DNA of 64,000 nt, taken from contig CP065590.1 of the NCBI GenBank assembly GCA_016025055.1, positions 4,278,001 to 4,342,000 on the forward strand, in the 5' to 3' direction. Shown here one piece after another: positions 34,608 to 44,660 of the stretch (positions are counted from its first letter, which is position 1; every line of letters starts with the position of its first letter). The notes under the pieces are model-generated. The model saw nothing but the letters and a program-made list of their open reading frames with translations. It did no database searches and was not told where the DNA came from. The position numbers were made by a program, and so were the translations under genes. The DNA is from Chryseobacterium indologenes. GTDB taxonomy: Bacteria > Bacteroidota > Bacteroidia > Flavobacteriales > Weeksellaceae.

Positions 34608-36797
34608 TTGAAAGACCTGCTTCTTATTACTCCGCCTTTTACCCAACTTAATACTCCTTATCCTGCCACTGCTTATATTAAAGGATTTTTAAATACCAAA
34701 AATATTTCAAGCTATCAGGTTGATTTGGGGATTGATGTTATTTTGGAATTATTTTCAAGAGACGGACTTGAAAAGGTTTTCAGTATGAAAACAGACCCCG
34801 CAAATGCATCTGAAAATTCCCGGAGAATCTTTGCATTACGGGAAGAATATTTAAAAACGATAGATCAGGTTATCCCCTTCCTGCAGGGAAAAACACCTAC
34901 ATTGGCAAGACAGATCTGCAGCATGAATTTTCTTCCGGAGGCTTCCCGTTTCAACCAGTTGGATGATATGGAATTCGCTTTCGGGAATATGGGTTTACAG
35001 GATAAAGCCAAACATCTGGCAACATTATACCTTGAGGACATCTCTGATTATATTGTTGAGAATATGGATGCAGACTTCGGCTTCAGCAGATATGCAGAGC
35101 GTCTCGGAAAAAGTGCGAACTCTTTTGATGAATTATATTCAAAATTATCCGGTGAACAGACATTTATCGATGATTTTACTTTAAAAATTCTTCGTGAAAA
35201 AATAGAAGCTGTGGAACCAAAGCTTGTCTGTTTTTCCGTTCCGTTCCCAGGCAATTTATATTCCGGTTTCAAATGTGCCCAGTTTATAAAAAAGAATTAT
35301 CCTCACATTAAAATTGCTATGGGAGGAGGATTTCCTAATACAGAATTAAGGGAAGTACAGGATCAGAGGGTTTTTGAATTTTTTGATTTCATCACATTGG
35401 ATGACGGTGAAGTTCCGCTCGAGCTTCTTTGTGATATTGTAGTGCATTCCAAAGAAAATCCTGAATATAAAAGAACTTTTTTGCTTGAAGATCAGCAAGT
35501 CGTTTATAAAAACAATTCAAAAAAACACGATTATAAACAAGCAGATATCGGAACTCCGGATTACACCGATTTGAAGCTGGATCAATATATTTCGGTCATT
35601 GAAATTGCCAATCCTATGCACAGCCTGTGGAGTGACGGACGATGGAATAAGCTCACCATGGCCCATGGCTGCTATTGGGGAAAATGTACTTTCTGTGATA
35701 TCTCGCTGGATTATATTAAGATCTATGAACCTGTTTCTGCCAAAATTCTTGTTGACAGAATGGAAGAGCTTATCAAAACAACCGGCGAAACAGGTTTCCA
35801 TTTTGTAGACGAAGCTGCACCTCCGGCTCTGATGAGAGAGGTTGCTCTGGAGATCCTACGAAGAAATCTTGTCGTTACCTGGTGGACGAATATTCGATTT
35901 GAAAAAAGCTTCACGAGAGATCTTTGTTATCTGTTAAAACTTTCGGGTTGTGTTGCTGTTTCCGGAGGACTTGAAGTAGCCAGTGACAGACTGTTGAAAT
36001 TAATCGACAAAGGAGTTTCCGTAGAACAGGTTGCCAAAGTGACCAGAAATTTTACCGAAGCAGGTATTATGGTACACGCGTATCTGATGTATGGCTACCC
36101 TACCCAAACTGTTCAGGAAACAGTGGACTCTTTAGAAATGGTCCGCCAGATGTTTGAAATGGGAATTCTCCAAAGTGGATTCTGGCATCAGTTTGCCATG
36201 ACTGCCCATTCACCGGTCGGGATGAGTCCTGAAGATTTCGGGGTCGTTCCGGTAAAACAGGAAATTCACTTTGCCAACAATGATATCGATTTTAAAGATA
36301 AAACCGGAATCGACCATAACAAATTCAGTTTCGGCCTCAAGAAGTCTCTTTTTAATTATATGCATGGAGTGAATTTTGAAATGTCACTCCAGGAATGGTT
36401 TGATTTCAAAATTCCGAGAACAAATATTCATCCCGACTATATTCACGATTGTCTTTTAGAAGAAAATGAATTTGTTTTTAAAGGAAATTCAAAAATTGTT
36501 TTTTTAACCAAAAACGTAATCGCTGAGAATCGGATAAAAAATAAAAAGAAATATTCCGGTGCGTATAGCCTTCTGACATTCCACTTAAAAACCAATATTG
36601 TAACGGTGGAACTTGAGCAGGAAAAGGCTGAGTGGCTGATGAAAATTCTGGAAGAACATGCCATTGAAAATTTAAAAAAACCTACAGTTCAGCAACTTAA
36701 AAATAATTTTGAAGAAAATTTTGAAGATTTTGAGTTATTTTGGTTTTCGAAACCCATGCAGCAATTGAAAGAAAATGGGGTGATTTTAAGTTTATAA
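34608..36797 (+). CDS. B12-binding-type radical SAM enzyme with CX4CX2C cluster motif
   Basis: 729 residues from a TTG start supported by the adjacent -7 box. The N-terminal third resembles the Rossmann-like B12-binding domain of the class B radical SAM enzymes (LLITPPF at the start, GGGFPNTELRE near residue 240, LDDGEVPLELL near residue 265), though no DxHxxG base-off motif is seen. The cluster ligands are C355, C360 and C363 in GCYWGKCTFCD: CX4CX2C rather than the canonical CX3CX2C. The C-terminal part has the TIM-barrel continuation (SGGLEVASDR, HAYLMYGYPTQT). The substrate is unknown. It may modify lipids, cofactors or peptides. No partner gene is adjacent. Confidence 0.8.
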   Translation: MKDLLLITPPFTQLNTPYPATAYIKGFLNTKNISSYQVDLGIDVILELFSRDGLEKVFSMKTDPANASENSRRIFALREEYLKTIDQVIPFLQGKTPTLARQICSMNFLPEASRFNQLDDMEFAFGNMGLQDKAKHLATLYLEDISDYIVENMDADFGFSRYAERLGKSANSFDELYSKLSGEQTFIDDFTLKILREKIEAVEPKLVCFSVPFPGNLYSGFKCAQFIKKNYPHIKIAMGGGFPNTELREVQDQRVFEFFDFITLDDGEVPLELLCDIVVHSKENPEYKRTFLLEDQQVVYKNNSKKHDYKQADIGTPDYTDLKLDQYISVIEIANPMHSLWSDGRWNKLTMAHGCYWGKCTFCDISLDYIKIYEPVSAKILVDRMEELIKTTGETGFHFVDEAAPPALMREVALEILRRNLVVTWWTNIRFEKSFTRDLCYLLKLSGCVAVSGGLEVASDRLLKLIDKGVSVEQVAKVTRNFTEAGIMVHAYLMYGYPTQTVQETVDSLEMVRQMFEMGILQSGFWHQFAMTAHSPVGMSPEDFGVVPVKQEIHFANNDIDFKDKTGIDHNKFSFGLKKSLFNYMHGVNFEMSLQEWFDFKIPRTNIHPDYIHDCLLEENEFVFKGNSKIVFLTKNVIAENRIKNKKKYSGAYSLLTFHLKTNIVTVELEQEKAEWLMKILEEHAIENLKKPTVQQLKNNFEENFEDFELFWFSKPMQQLKENGVILSL

Positions 36798-36890
36798 AAC
36801 CGGTTAGTTTTTTCTCAAGGATTTTTGAAAACTCGCTTTTTTTCTGAAACGGCTATAAATTTCTGTCATTCCGTAGGAATATTTTATGTT

Positions 36891-36953
36891 TTGGCTAAAG
36901 CCAATGAATGTGGAATTCTTATGTAAACGGGCTAAAGCCCGTTTCTAATGATG
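36891..36953. repeat. REP-like composite repeat, copy B (two palindromes)
   Basis: Two palindromes lie in tandem: TTGGCTAAAGCCAA (36891-36904) and AAACGGGCTAAAGCCCGTTT (36925-36944), both with the GGCTAAAGCC core. The second shares its flank with copy A at 24382-24408. Such pairs look like REP/BIME elements, presumably mobilised in trans or used as transcript ends. Confidence 0.62.
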
Positions 36954-36989
36954 CTTATTTTCCCGCAGATCGCATTTTCCAATCTTTTT

Positions 36990-37808
36990 CTAATGGGGCT
37001 GCTCTTTTACCACAGGACCTACAGATACCTTTTCCTGTATTTTAATAAAAGTAGGATCCATAATGGCCAGCCTTTCAGCAAGTGCTTTATAGGTAGGAAA
37101 TTTCAAAATGGAAGCTCTGCCTGACATTTCCTTATAGATCGTGAAAGACTTTCCTCCAGCAGTTTTTAATTGTTTTGTAGTGGTTATATATTTTCCGATA
37201 TACTTACTTTTGGCATCATAGATTTCGATATCAACGAAAGTCTTATCCATAATCGTATCATCTGAACCGAAACTTACCGGCAAATTGGTAAAATATCCTA
37301 CCGGGACACCATTGCTTAAAATTTCGCCTACCTTATTGACTTCAATATTCATTTTATCAATTTTGGTTTTCACTGTATATCCTTCCTTGGTTTTGGTGTC
37401 AAGTTTTCGTTTCGGAGGATTGGCAAATAGTTCATCGAGGTTTTTCACATTGATTCCTTTATTATCAATGATCTTTAATCCTTTTATAGAAGTATAGACT
37501 GCGGACTTTTCTTCTCCTGAAAATGCAGAAGGGGAAATATAATCCAATTCAAGGGTTTTATCTCTGTTGTATACCCGGTTAATCTGAATATAGCTGTCAC
37601 GAACGGAGTCGACAACGCTTTTATCAATAAACTTTATAGTATACAGAGGGGTTTCCTTCAAATCCAAAAAAGTATATTCACTGGATTTGTGGGTAAGTTT
37701 TGCTACCGGGATTCCGTCTAAATTAATAATTCCTCTTTTGGTCTTGATATTCTGTGCATGAAGGGAAATGACCAGAAGTGTAAAGAATATGATTATACTT
37801 TTCTTCAT
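36990..37808 (-). CDS. Hypothetical secreted protein
   Basis: 272 residues. A signal peptide (residues 1-18, ending LHAQ) is followed by a largely beta and charged domain with no recognised motif. Two imperfect repeats are seen: 'RGIINLDGIPVAKL' near residue 25 and 'GEILSNGVPVGYF' near residue 165, each followed by 'F.D(L/I)' segments, so the protein may be a duplicated domain of about 130 residues. It lies after the atpD-atpC terminator on the same strand. No function is proposed. Confidence 0.7.
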   Translation of the reverse strand: MKKSIIIFFTLLVISLHAQNIKTKRGIINLDGIPVAKLTHKSSEYTFLDLKETPLYTIKFIDKSVVDSVRDSYIQINRVYNRDKTLELDYISPSAFSGEEKSAVYTSIKGLKIIDNKGINVKNLDELFANPPKRKLDTKTKEGYTVKTKIDKMNIEVNKVGEILSNGVPVGYFTNLPVSFGSDDTIMDKTFVDIEIYDAKSKYIGKYITTTKQLKTAGGKSFTIYKEMSGRASILKFPTYKALAERLAIMDPTFIKIQEKVSVGPVVKEQPH

Positions 37809-37833
37809 AGAATCAGACTTTTACATACATAAA

Positions 37834-37858
37834 AAAGTGTAACACAAAGTTACACTTT
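37834..37858 (-). terminator. atpDC terminator
   Basis: AAAGTGTAAC (37834-37843) and GTTACACTTT (37849-37858) form a perfect 10-bp stem with a 5-nt loop. On the minus strand it is followed by T residues and lies just beyond atpC. Confidence 0.8.
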
Positions 37859-37887
37859 CTTGAAAATATATTTAGCTTTTCATTTAA

Positions 37888-38169
37888 TTATTCACAAAGG
37901 ATAATTCCTTTATTATGATTAAATTCTACAACACCGCTTTTGATAGCATAAGCAAAAACAGAGTCTTTTCCAGCTTCTTTGGTAAAGTTTTTAGCAAAAG
38001 CTTCATCAATAGAATTAGCAAATAGCTTTACCTCACCTCCGATCAAAGAAGAAACGATTCCCGCGTGGTTTTTCATGATGTGAAATTCACCATTTTTCCC
38101 AGGCAATAATACAGATTCTACTTCTCCTTCAAAAACTACATATTCTGGTGTTAAAATTTTTATATTCAT
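37888..38169 (-). CDS. atpC: F-type ATP synthase epsilon subunit (short form)
   Basis: 93 residues, the N-terminal beta-sandwich alone (ILTPEYVVFEGEVESVLLPG, GEFHIMKNHAGIV). The C-terminal helical hairpin of the Escherichia coli subunit is missing, which is normal in Bacteroidetes. The subunit joins the central stalk and couples gamma rotation to catalysis. Without the helical hairpin, the usual epsilon inhibition of ATP hydrolysis cannot occur in the same way. It follows atpD by 89 nt. As in many Bacteroidetes, atpD and atpC stand apart from the other ATPase genes, which are not in this window. Confidence 0.93.
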   Translation of the reverse strand: MNIKILTPEYVVFEGEVESVLLPGKNGEFHIMKNHAGIVSSLIGGEVKLFANSIDEAFAKNFTKEAGKDSVFAYAIKSGVVEFNHNKGIILCE

Positions 38170-38258
38170 TTTAATTTAGATTTGAAGATTTCAGATTTCA
38201 GATTTCAGACAACCTTAACGTCTCATGTCTAGTATCTGATCTCTTTATGTCTAATTTA

Positions 38259-39817
<1,559 letters not shown>

Positions 39818-39922
39818 TTGGTAAAAAAAGATTTTTATCATGCTTTTATAAATTTCCCTATGCAGGAATTTTCCAATGTAGGAATGATTTTTTCCGGTCA
39901 AAAATATTGCGACATTGTTATA

Positions 39923-39953
39923 TTGATAGATTGTTACATTATATCTATATTTG
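39923..39953 (+). promoter_or_regulatory. ribF promoter
   Basis: TTG (39923-39925), 20 nt, then TATATTTG (39946-39953). It lies inside the upstream part of the open frame, which shows that translation starts later, at the TTG at 39974. Confidence 0.62.
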
Positions 39954-39973
39954 CAATCAAAAATTTCTCCGTT

Positions 39974-40894
39974 TTGAAAGTTTTCAAGAATTTTAAAGAT
40001 TATTCCTCTCAGAAGCCTTTAGCATTGTCTCTGGGTATGTTTGACGGGGTACATCTTGGGCATAAAAGTATTATTGATGAACTGATAAAAGTAGGTGCAG
40101 ACAACAATCTGGAAACTGCCATCCTTACTTTCTGGCCCCATCCCAGGTTTGTTTTCAATCCCAATGAAGATTTAAAACTTCTGAATACTTTAGAAGAAAA
40201 GAAACAACTGATAGAAAAATATTGCATTGATAACCTGTTCCTGAAAGAATTTGATGAAGAATTCAGAAACTTGACAGGCGAAGAATTTGTACGCCAGATT
40301 TTAATTGACAAACTGAATGTAAAATACCTTATTATAGGTTATGACCATTCTTTTGGAAAGAATAAAAGCGGAAATTTTGACCTTCTGGTAAAATTATCCA
40401 AAGAGCTTGGCTTTGAAGTAGAGCAAATGGAAGCTATTAATATTCATGAAAATAACATTAGCTCTACAAAGGTTCGCAATGCCCTTTTAACCGGAGATAT
40501 TAAGGAAGCCAATGAAATGTTGGGATACTCCTACTCTGTTTCCGGAACGGTAGTCCACGGTAAGAAAATCGGGAGAACAATAGGCTATCCTACTGCGAAT
40601 ATCGATACTGAATCATTAAAACTTCTTCCTAAAAAGGGGGCTTATATCGTTGAAGTTGACGTAAAAGGACAACACTACAAGGGAATGTTGAGCATTGGGA
40701 CCAATCCTACCGTAAACGGTGAAAAATTAACCGTTGAAGTTTATATCCTTGATTTTGATGAGGATATTTATGATGAAAGAATTACGGTAAGATTCAGGGA
40801 TTTTCTCCATGATGAAATCAAATTCGAAGGTATTGAAAAGCTGATTGAAAGACTCGACGAAGATAAAAGATTAACAGAAGAATTTAATTTCTAA
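39974..40894 (+). CDS. ribF: Bifunctional riboflavin kinase / FMN adenylyltransferase RibF
   Basis: 306 residues from TTG 39974. The frame is open upstream to 39818, but that stretch contains the promoter and has no family similarity. The N-terminal FAD synthetase domain has LGMFDGVHLGHKSII (nucleotidyltransferase HxGH-type) and GYDHSFGKNKSG, then the ISSTKVRNAL motif. The C-terminal riboflavin kinase domain has HGKKIGRTIGYPTANI and the conserved SIGTNPTV. The enzyme phosphorylates riboflavin to FMN and then adenylates it to FAD. Divergent from atpD. A strong terminator follows. Confidence 0.95.
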   Translation: MKVFKNFKDYSSQKPLALSLGMFDGVHLGHKSIIDELIKVGADNNLETAILTFWPHPRFVFNPNEDLKLLNTLEEKKQLIEKYCIDNLFLKEFDEEFRNLTGEEFVRQILIDKLNVKYLIIGYDHSFGKNKSGNFDLLVKLSKELGFEVEQMEAINIHENNISSTKVRNALLTGDIKEANEMLGYSYSVSGTVVHGKKIGRTIGYPTANIDTESLKLLPKKGAYIVEVDVKGQHYKGMLSIGTNPTVNGEKLTVEVYILDFDEDIYDERITVRFRDFLHDEIKFEGIEKLIERLDEDKRLTEEFNF

Positions 40895-40901
40895 AAGATA
40901 C

Positions 40902-40937
40902 AAAAAAGGCTGTCTCACTATGGGGACAGCCTTTTTT
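40902..40937. terminator. Bidirectional terminator after ribF
   Basis: AAAAAAGGCTGTC and GGACAGCCTTTTTT form an 11- to 13-bp stem between the convergent ribF and lipoprotein genes. Confidence 0.85.
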
Positions 40938-40973
40938 CCTATTTTCTATTGGTTAAAATCCTATTGTAAGGGT

Positions 40974-41474
40974 TTATTTCAATACCTTCAAATATACCTT
41001 CTGGGTTTCTCCATTCAGTTTTACGTTAGGGAATTGCTTATCGTGATCGATAAAGATATCTCCTTTCTCACCCGCTTTTCCGTTGCCGTCTGAATCCCAA
41101 CTTACGGCAACATAGTATTTAACAGGTCCTGCCGGCTTCGGATTAATTTTACTTTCAGCATCTTTCGGAACGGCAAGATCTATGGTAAACGGAACAGATT
41201 TTTGTTCAAATTCCTGTTCTGTAATTAATGTTGCCGGCGCATCTGCCAATCTTTCATCTGCTCCGTACAGACTCACTTTGAATTTAGGATTTTTAATCAC
41301 AAACTTGTCTGTCCCGGAAAATTCCAATTTCAGATTGTCGGAACCTTCTGCTGCAGTCGCAGTTTCTGTAGGTGGAGTTTCGGTAGTACCGGCGTTGTCT
41401 TTTGGAGCCGGCTTATTGCAGCTTGTCAGCATCAATGTACCAGCCGCCATGAATAATAAAAGGTGATTTCTCAT
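40974..41474 (-). CDS. Hypothetical lipoprotein
   Basis: 166 residues. The lipobox LTSC places the lipidated Cys at residue 19. A Thr/Pro/Ala/Glu-rich linker (residues 20-45) precedes a compact beta-rich domain with a DSDGNGKAGEKGDIF segment that resembles a calcium-binding loop. The domain looks like a small Ig-type or YbaY-like fold, though no family could be fixed. It is convergent with ribF and stands alone. Confidence 0.74.
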   Translation of the reverse strand: MRNHLLLFMAAGTLMLTSCNKPAPKDNAGTTETPPTETATAAEGSDNLKLEFSGTDKFVIKNPKFKVSLYGADERLADAPATLITEQEFEQKSVPFTIDLAVPKDAESKINPKPAGPVKYYVAVSWDSDGNGKAGEKGDIFIDHDKQFPNVKLNGETQKVYLKVLK

Positions 41475-41566
41475 TTGTTCTTTATTTTATTAATGTTGAT
41501 TTAGTATTTCACTCCTATTTGATAACAAATTTCGTACCTAAAAGAAATCAATTTAAATGTACAGTT

Positions 41567-41919
41567 TTATGAATTATTCACCAGATCCCGGGCTTTTTTA
41601 GTCAAAGACTTAAAAACCAGATTATAGGACTGGTCGATGAGTTTAAAAATTAAATCTTTTTTCAATCCATCAAGCATCACGGAGTTCCAATGGGTTTTAT
41701 TCATATGATAGGCACCGGTAATCTGAGGATGTTGTTCCCGTAATTCTGCACTCCATTCCGGATCAGTTTTCACGTTAATTGATAATGGCTTCTTTTCAAG
41801 CCCCATCAGTAAGAACATTTTAGTATCTACTTTTAACACAAGTGTTTCGTTATCAAAAGGAAAACTTTCAGTAACCCCTTTTTAGCAAGACAATAGTCTA
41901 AAACTTCGTTGGCATCCAT
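41567..41919 (-). CDS. MmcQ/YjbR family protein (frameshifted)
   Basis: Composite product of about 117 residues. ATG at 41919 gives MDANEVLDYCLAKKG. The frame then breaks in the run CCCCTTTTT on the plus strand (41875-41883), and the rest (VLKVDTKMFLLMGLEKKPLS ... YHMNKTHWNSV) is in another frame. Adding one base gives the usual start '..YCL.KKGVTESFPFDNETL'. The family (YjbR, MmcQ, CyaY-like fold) is small and cytoplasmic; the fold suggests DNA or protein binding but no activity is established. Divergent from 42026-42682. Confidence 0.78.
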
Positions 41920-42025
41920 GGTATAATTGTGAATAATGAATAATGGTTGATAATATTCTTTTAGTCTTTCAATCAAATTTAGTAAATTTAAGAAGAGAAA
42001 AAAAGTTTCACCAATCACAATTATT

Positions 42026-42682
42026 ATGAAAGCTTTGGTAATCGGTGCTACAGGCGCTACAGGAAAAGATCTGGTCAACCATTTACTCAACGATAAAGAT
42101 TTTGAGGAAGTTGATATTTTCGTAAGAAAACCCGTCAATATTCAAAATGACCGGCTGAATGTGCATGTGGTCAATTTTGAAAAACCTGAAGAATGGAAAG
42201 AAATGGTGAAGGGAGATGTAGCCTTTTCATGTCTTGGTACTACTTTAAAAGCCGCTGGAAGCAAGGAAGCACAGAAAAAAGTAGACTTTGATTATCAGTA
42301 TGAATTTGCAAAAGCAGCGAAGGAAAATAATGTTGAAGACTATATTCTGGTTTCCGCTTACGGTGCGAACCCGACATCGAAAATTTTCTACTCTAAAATG
42401 AAGGGTGAGCTTGAAGAAGCCGTAAAGCAGCTTCATTTCACCAAAATAACCATTTTTAAACCGGGAATGCTCGAAAGGAAAGATTCTGAACGGACCGGGG
42501 AAGTTTTAGGAAGCAGGATTATAAAATTTGCTAACAAACTGGGACTGCTGGAAAGCCAGAGGCCCTTACCTACTGATATTTTAGCAAAGGCCATGATCAA
42601 TTCTTCAAAGATTAAAAGCAATGGGTATTCCAGTATCAAACTGGGGAATATATTTTGTTTTGCAGAGAAAACAACTACGTGA
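42026..42682 (+). CDS. NAD(P)-binding atypical short-chain dehydrogenase-like protein
   Basis: 218 residues. The N-terminal Rossmann motif GATGATGKDL (residues 7-16) binds the nucleotide. SCLGTTLKAAG and the catalytic-type YILVSAYGAN with FYSKMKGELE (YxxxK as Y...KMKGE) recall the TIP30/HTATIP2 group of atypical SDRs. The substrate is unknown. A role as the missing dehydrocapnine reductase was considered but not supported. There is no signal peptide or membrane helix. It stands alone, divergent from the YjbR-like gene. Confidence 0.8.
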   Translation: MKALVIGATGATGKDLVNHLLNDKDFEEVDIFVRKPVNIQNDRLNVHVVNFEKPEEWKEMVKGDVAFSCLGTTLKAAGSKEAQKKVDFDYQYEFAKAAKENNVEDYILVSAYGANPTSKIFYSKMKGELEEAVKQLHFTKITIFKPGMLERKDSERTGEVLGSRIIKFANKLGLLESQRPLPTDILAKAMINSSKIKSNGYSSIKLGNIFCFAEKTTT

Positions 42683-42704
42683 TCATGAATGGAGTGAGTA
42701 TCAA

Positions 42705-43220
42705 TTATTTTGTGGTGGTACTTCCCATTTTCTGTCCTAATTTTTCGTACTCGATATCATTAGGCTCCCAGAGTTCTATTTTGTTTCCTTCAGGATCCAT
42801 TATATGGGCGAATTTTCCATATTCATAGGTCTCTATCTTGTCAACGATTGTTACATTTTCTTTTTTAAGTTGTTCAATGAGTTTTTCGAGATTATTTACC
42901 CTATAATTAATCATAAAATCTTTTTCAGAAGGCTGAAAGTATTTTGTCTTTTCACTGAATGGACTCCATTGGCTGAATCCTTTTTTGGAATTGTCAGCGC
43001 CCTGGAACCATTCAAACACGGCACCATATTCGTTGGTAGCAAGGCCTAAATGGTCTTTATACCATTCTCTCATTTTCTTAGGATCTTTAGATTTAAAAAA
43101 GATTCCGCCAATGCCGGTTACCCTTTTCATATCATCAGATTTAATTTCAGTAACCGCTTTAAATGCAAATCCTGACATAAATGAAGCCAGAATGCAAAGG
43201 ATAAAAATTATTTTCTTCAT
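42705..43220 (-). CDS. VOC (glyoxalase-like) family protein with signal peptide
   Basis: 171 residues from ATG 43220. The frame is open further up to 43403, but that part has no family similarity, while MKKIIFILCILASFMSGFAF is a good signal peptide. The body is one vicinal-oxygen-chelate domain with two beta-alpha-beta-beta-beta modules: GIGGIFFKSKDPKKMREWY, FMINYRVNNLEKL and a C-terminal MDPEGNKIELWEP (metal-ligand Glu). The family holds glyoxalases, dioxygenases and resistance proteins. The role is unknown. A periplasmic location for a VOC protein is somewhat unusual. Confidence 0.82.
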   Translation of the reverse strand: MKKIIFILCILASFMSGFAFKAVTEIKSDDMKRVTGIGGIFFKSKDPKKMREWYKDHLGLATNEYGAVFEWFQGADNSKKGFSQWSPFSEKTKYFQPSEKDFMINYRVNNLEKLIEQLKKENVTIVDKIETYEYGKFAHIMDPEGNKIELWEPNDIEYEKLGQKMGSTTTK

Positions 43221-43297
43221 GGATATTTGAAATTGGGTTAAAAATAAAAAAAAGCGGATGTAAAACACCCACTTTGTAAAAATATACTTTTTTATCT

Positions 43298-43872
43298 TTA
43301 TTTCAGATATTTTGTAACCGCATCGTCTGTCGGCTTCGTTGTGCTTACAAAAGTATCGATTAGTTTTCCATTCTCGTCCAGTAAAAACTTGGTAAAGTTC
43401 CAAAGGATTGTTGTATTCTTTACCCCGTTGAGTTCCTGCTCTGTCAGATATTTAAAGATAGGTGCCGTATCATCTCCTTTTACTGAAACTTTAGCAGCCA
43501 TCGGAAATGTAACGCCATAATTTTTCTGGCAAAATGCACCGATTTCAGTATTGGTACCAGGCTCCTGTCCTCCAAAATTATTGGCCGGAAAACCTACGAT
43601 AACTAATTTATCTTTATACTGTTCATATACTTTTTCCAGGTCTGCATACTGGGGAGTAAATCCGCATTCTGAAGCGGTGTTAACGATAAGGATTTTTTTC
43701 CTTTAAAATCGGCAAAATTAATTTCTTTCCCGTCAAGGCCTTCTACTTTGAAATCATATATTGTTTTTCCCATAAGTTCTTTGGTTTTAGCTTCAGAAAT
43801 TTCAGTTTTTTGGTTGGTGCAGCTTTGCAGAAAAGCAATTGCGGAAAGCAGCATTAAAAAAATATTTTTCAT
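43298..43872 (-). CDS. Glutathione peroxidase family thiol peroxidase (frameshifted)
   Basis: Composite protein of about 191 residues with an N-terminal lipoprotein signal (lipobox LQSC). The first segment ends in GKEINFADFKGKK. One base is missing from the T7 run on the plus strand (43693-43699); restoring it gives ILIVNTASECGFTPQY with a cysteine in place of selenocysteine. The middle contains the GFPANNFGGQEPG motif and the third segment (from 43501) WNFTKFLLD. The enzyme reduces peroxides and lipid hydroperoxides, normally with thioredoxin in bacteria. The break is probably a base-call error. Confidence 0.84.
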
Positions 43873-43908
43873 TTCTTATTCATTTTATACAGTATGACTG
43901 CAATTAAT

Positions 43909-44571
43909 TTAAAATTTAAAAATATTAGCCGGAAAAACTTTGTTGACATCAATTTTATTGAATAGCATTACATAGTCACCGTCTTTTTTAGGGCTTGAAG
44001 ATTCAATTCTGAAAGGCATTACAAGATTTCCTACTTTTTTATAATCGGAATATACAACCGTTTCATCTTTTTTCACTTCTTTTAAAAGCATATATGTATT
44101 AGTATCAAAAAAATACAAATTTTTGTTCACATTCTTGGTCAGCTCTACTTTATGGCAATAGATCTCTCCTACTTTTTCTTTTCCAAGATATTTTGCGGCA
44201 AAACCTTTATTTTCCCAGTCGATGAAATCATTGTCAAAGCTTTCGGGAATATATTCAGGGTATACCTGAAGTTTGTTGGCTGCATAATTCATTGCATAGC
44301 CTTTTGTTCCGTCAAAACCTTCAATAGCAGTTTCTTTTCCACCGGTTGTAATTAATGTTTTCGTAAGGTTAGGACGTTGCTGGTAAATCTTTATAGGATA
44401 TTCATCTTTAATTCCCAGGACTACTTTTCCCTGAAGCAATACTGAGTTTAAAAGTTTCCAATTGGTTAATCCTCCGGATAATTCAATGTTTTTGTCTATA
44501 ATTTCTTTTGCGGTTTGTGCAAAAACTAAATGTGAACATATCAGGCCAAATACTAGCAGTAACTTCTTCAT
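43909..44571 (-). CDS. Outer-membrane lipoprotein-sorting (LolA-like) secreted protein
   Basis: 220 residues. A signal peptide (1-18, LVFAQ) is followed by a helix (AKEIIDKNIELSGGLTNWK) and a half-open beta-barrel-type domain with repeating strands (for example YHKVELTKNVNKNLYFFD). This is the layout of the LolA/LolB-like family in Bacteroidetes, annotated as outer-membrane lipoprotein-sorting protein. True LolA function is not implied. A -7 box is at 44590-44597. It lies upstream of the GPx gene on the same strand (36 nt). Confidence 0.7.
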   Translation of the reverse strand: MKKLLLVFGLICSHLVFAQTAKEIIDKNIELSGGLTNWKLLNSVLLQGKVVLGIKDEYPIKIYQQRPNLTKTLITTGGKETAIEGFDGTKGYAMNYAANKLQVYPEYIPESFDNDFIDWENKGFAAKYLGKEKVGEIYCHKVELTKNVNKNLYFFDTNTYMLLKEVKKDETVVYSDYKKVGNLVMPFRIESSSPKKDGDYVMLFNKIDVNKVFPANIFKF

Positions 44572-44589
44572 TAATTTTATTTATAAATT

Positions 44590-44597
44590 CAAATATA
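44590..44597 (-). promoter_or_regulatory. -7 box of the LolA-like gene
   Basis: TATATTTG on the minus strand matches TAnnTTTG, 18 nt upstream of the ATG at 44571. Confidence 0.5.
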
Positions 44598-44660
44598 AGG
44601 GGATTTGAGATAAAAAGCAAAAACGTCGAATTGCCCTATTCTTTTTGAAATGATTGCATT

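Noticed and set aside
38182..38207. Short direct repeats (GATTTCA units) between atpD and atpC
   Set aside because: Only three to four copies of a simple AT-rich unit; ordinary intergenic slippage.
39818..39973. N-terminal extension of RibF
   Set aside because: The stretch contains the ribF promoter and has no similarity to the family; the TTG at 39974 is the better start.
42026..42682. CapC dehydrocapnine reductase completing the sulfonolipid pathway
   Set aside because: It belongs to a TIP30-like atypical SDR group, is 9 kb away and has no link to lipid synthesis.
43221..43403. N-terminal extension of the VOC protein
   Set aside because: The extension is unlike the family, while the ATG at 43220 starts a signal peptide.
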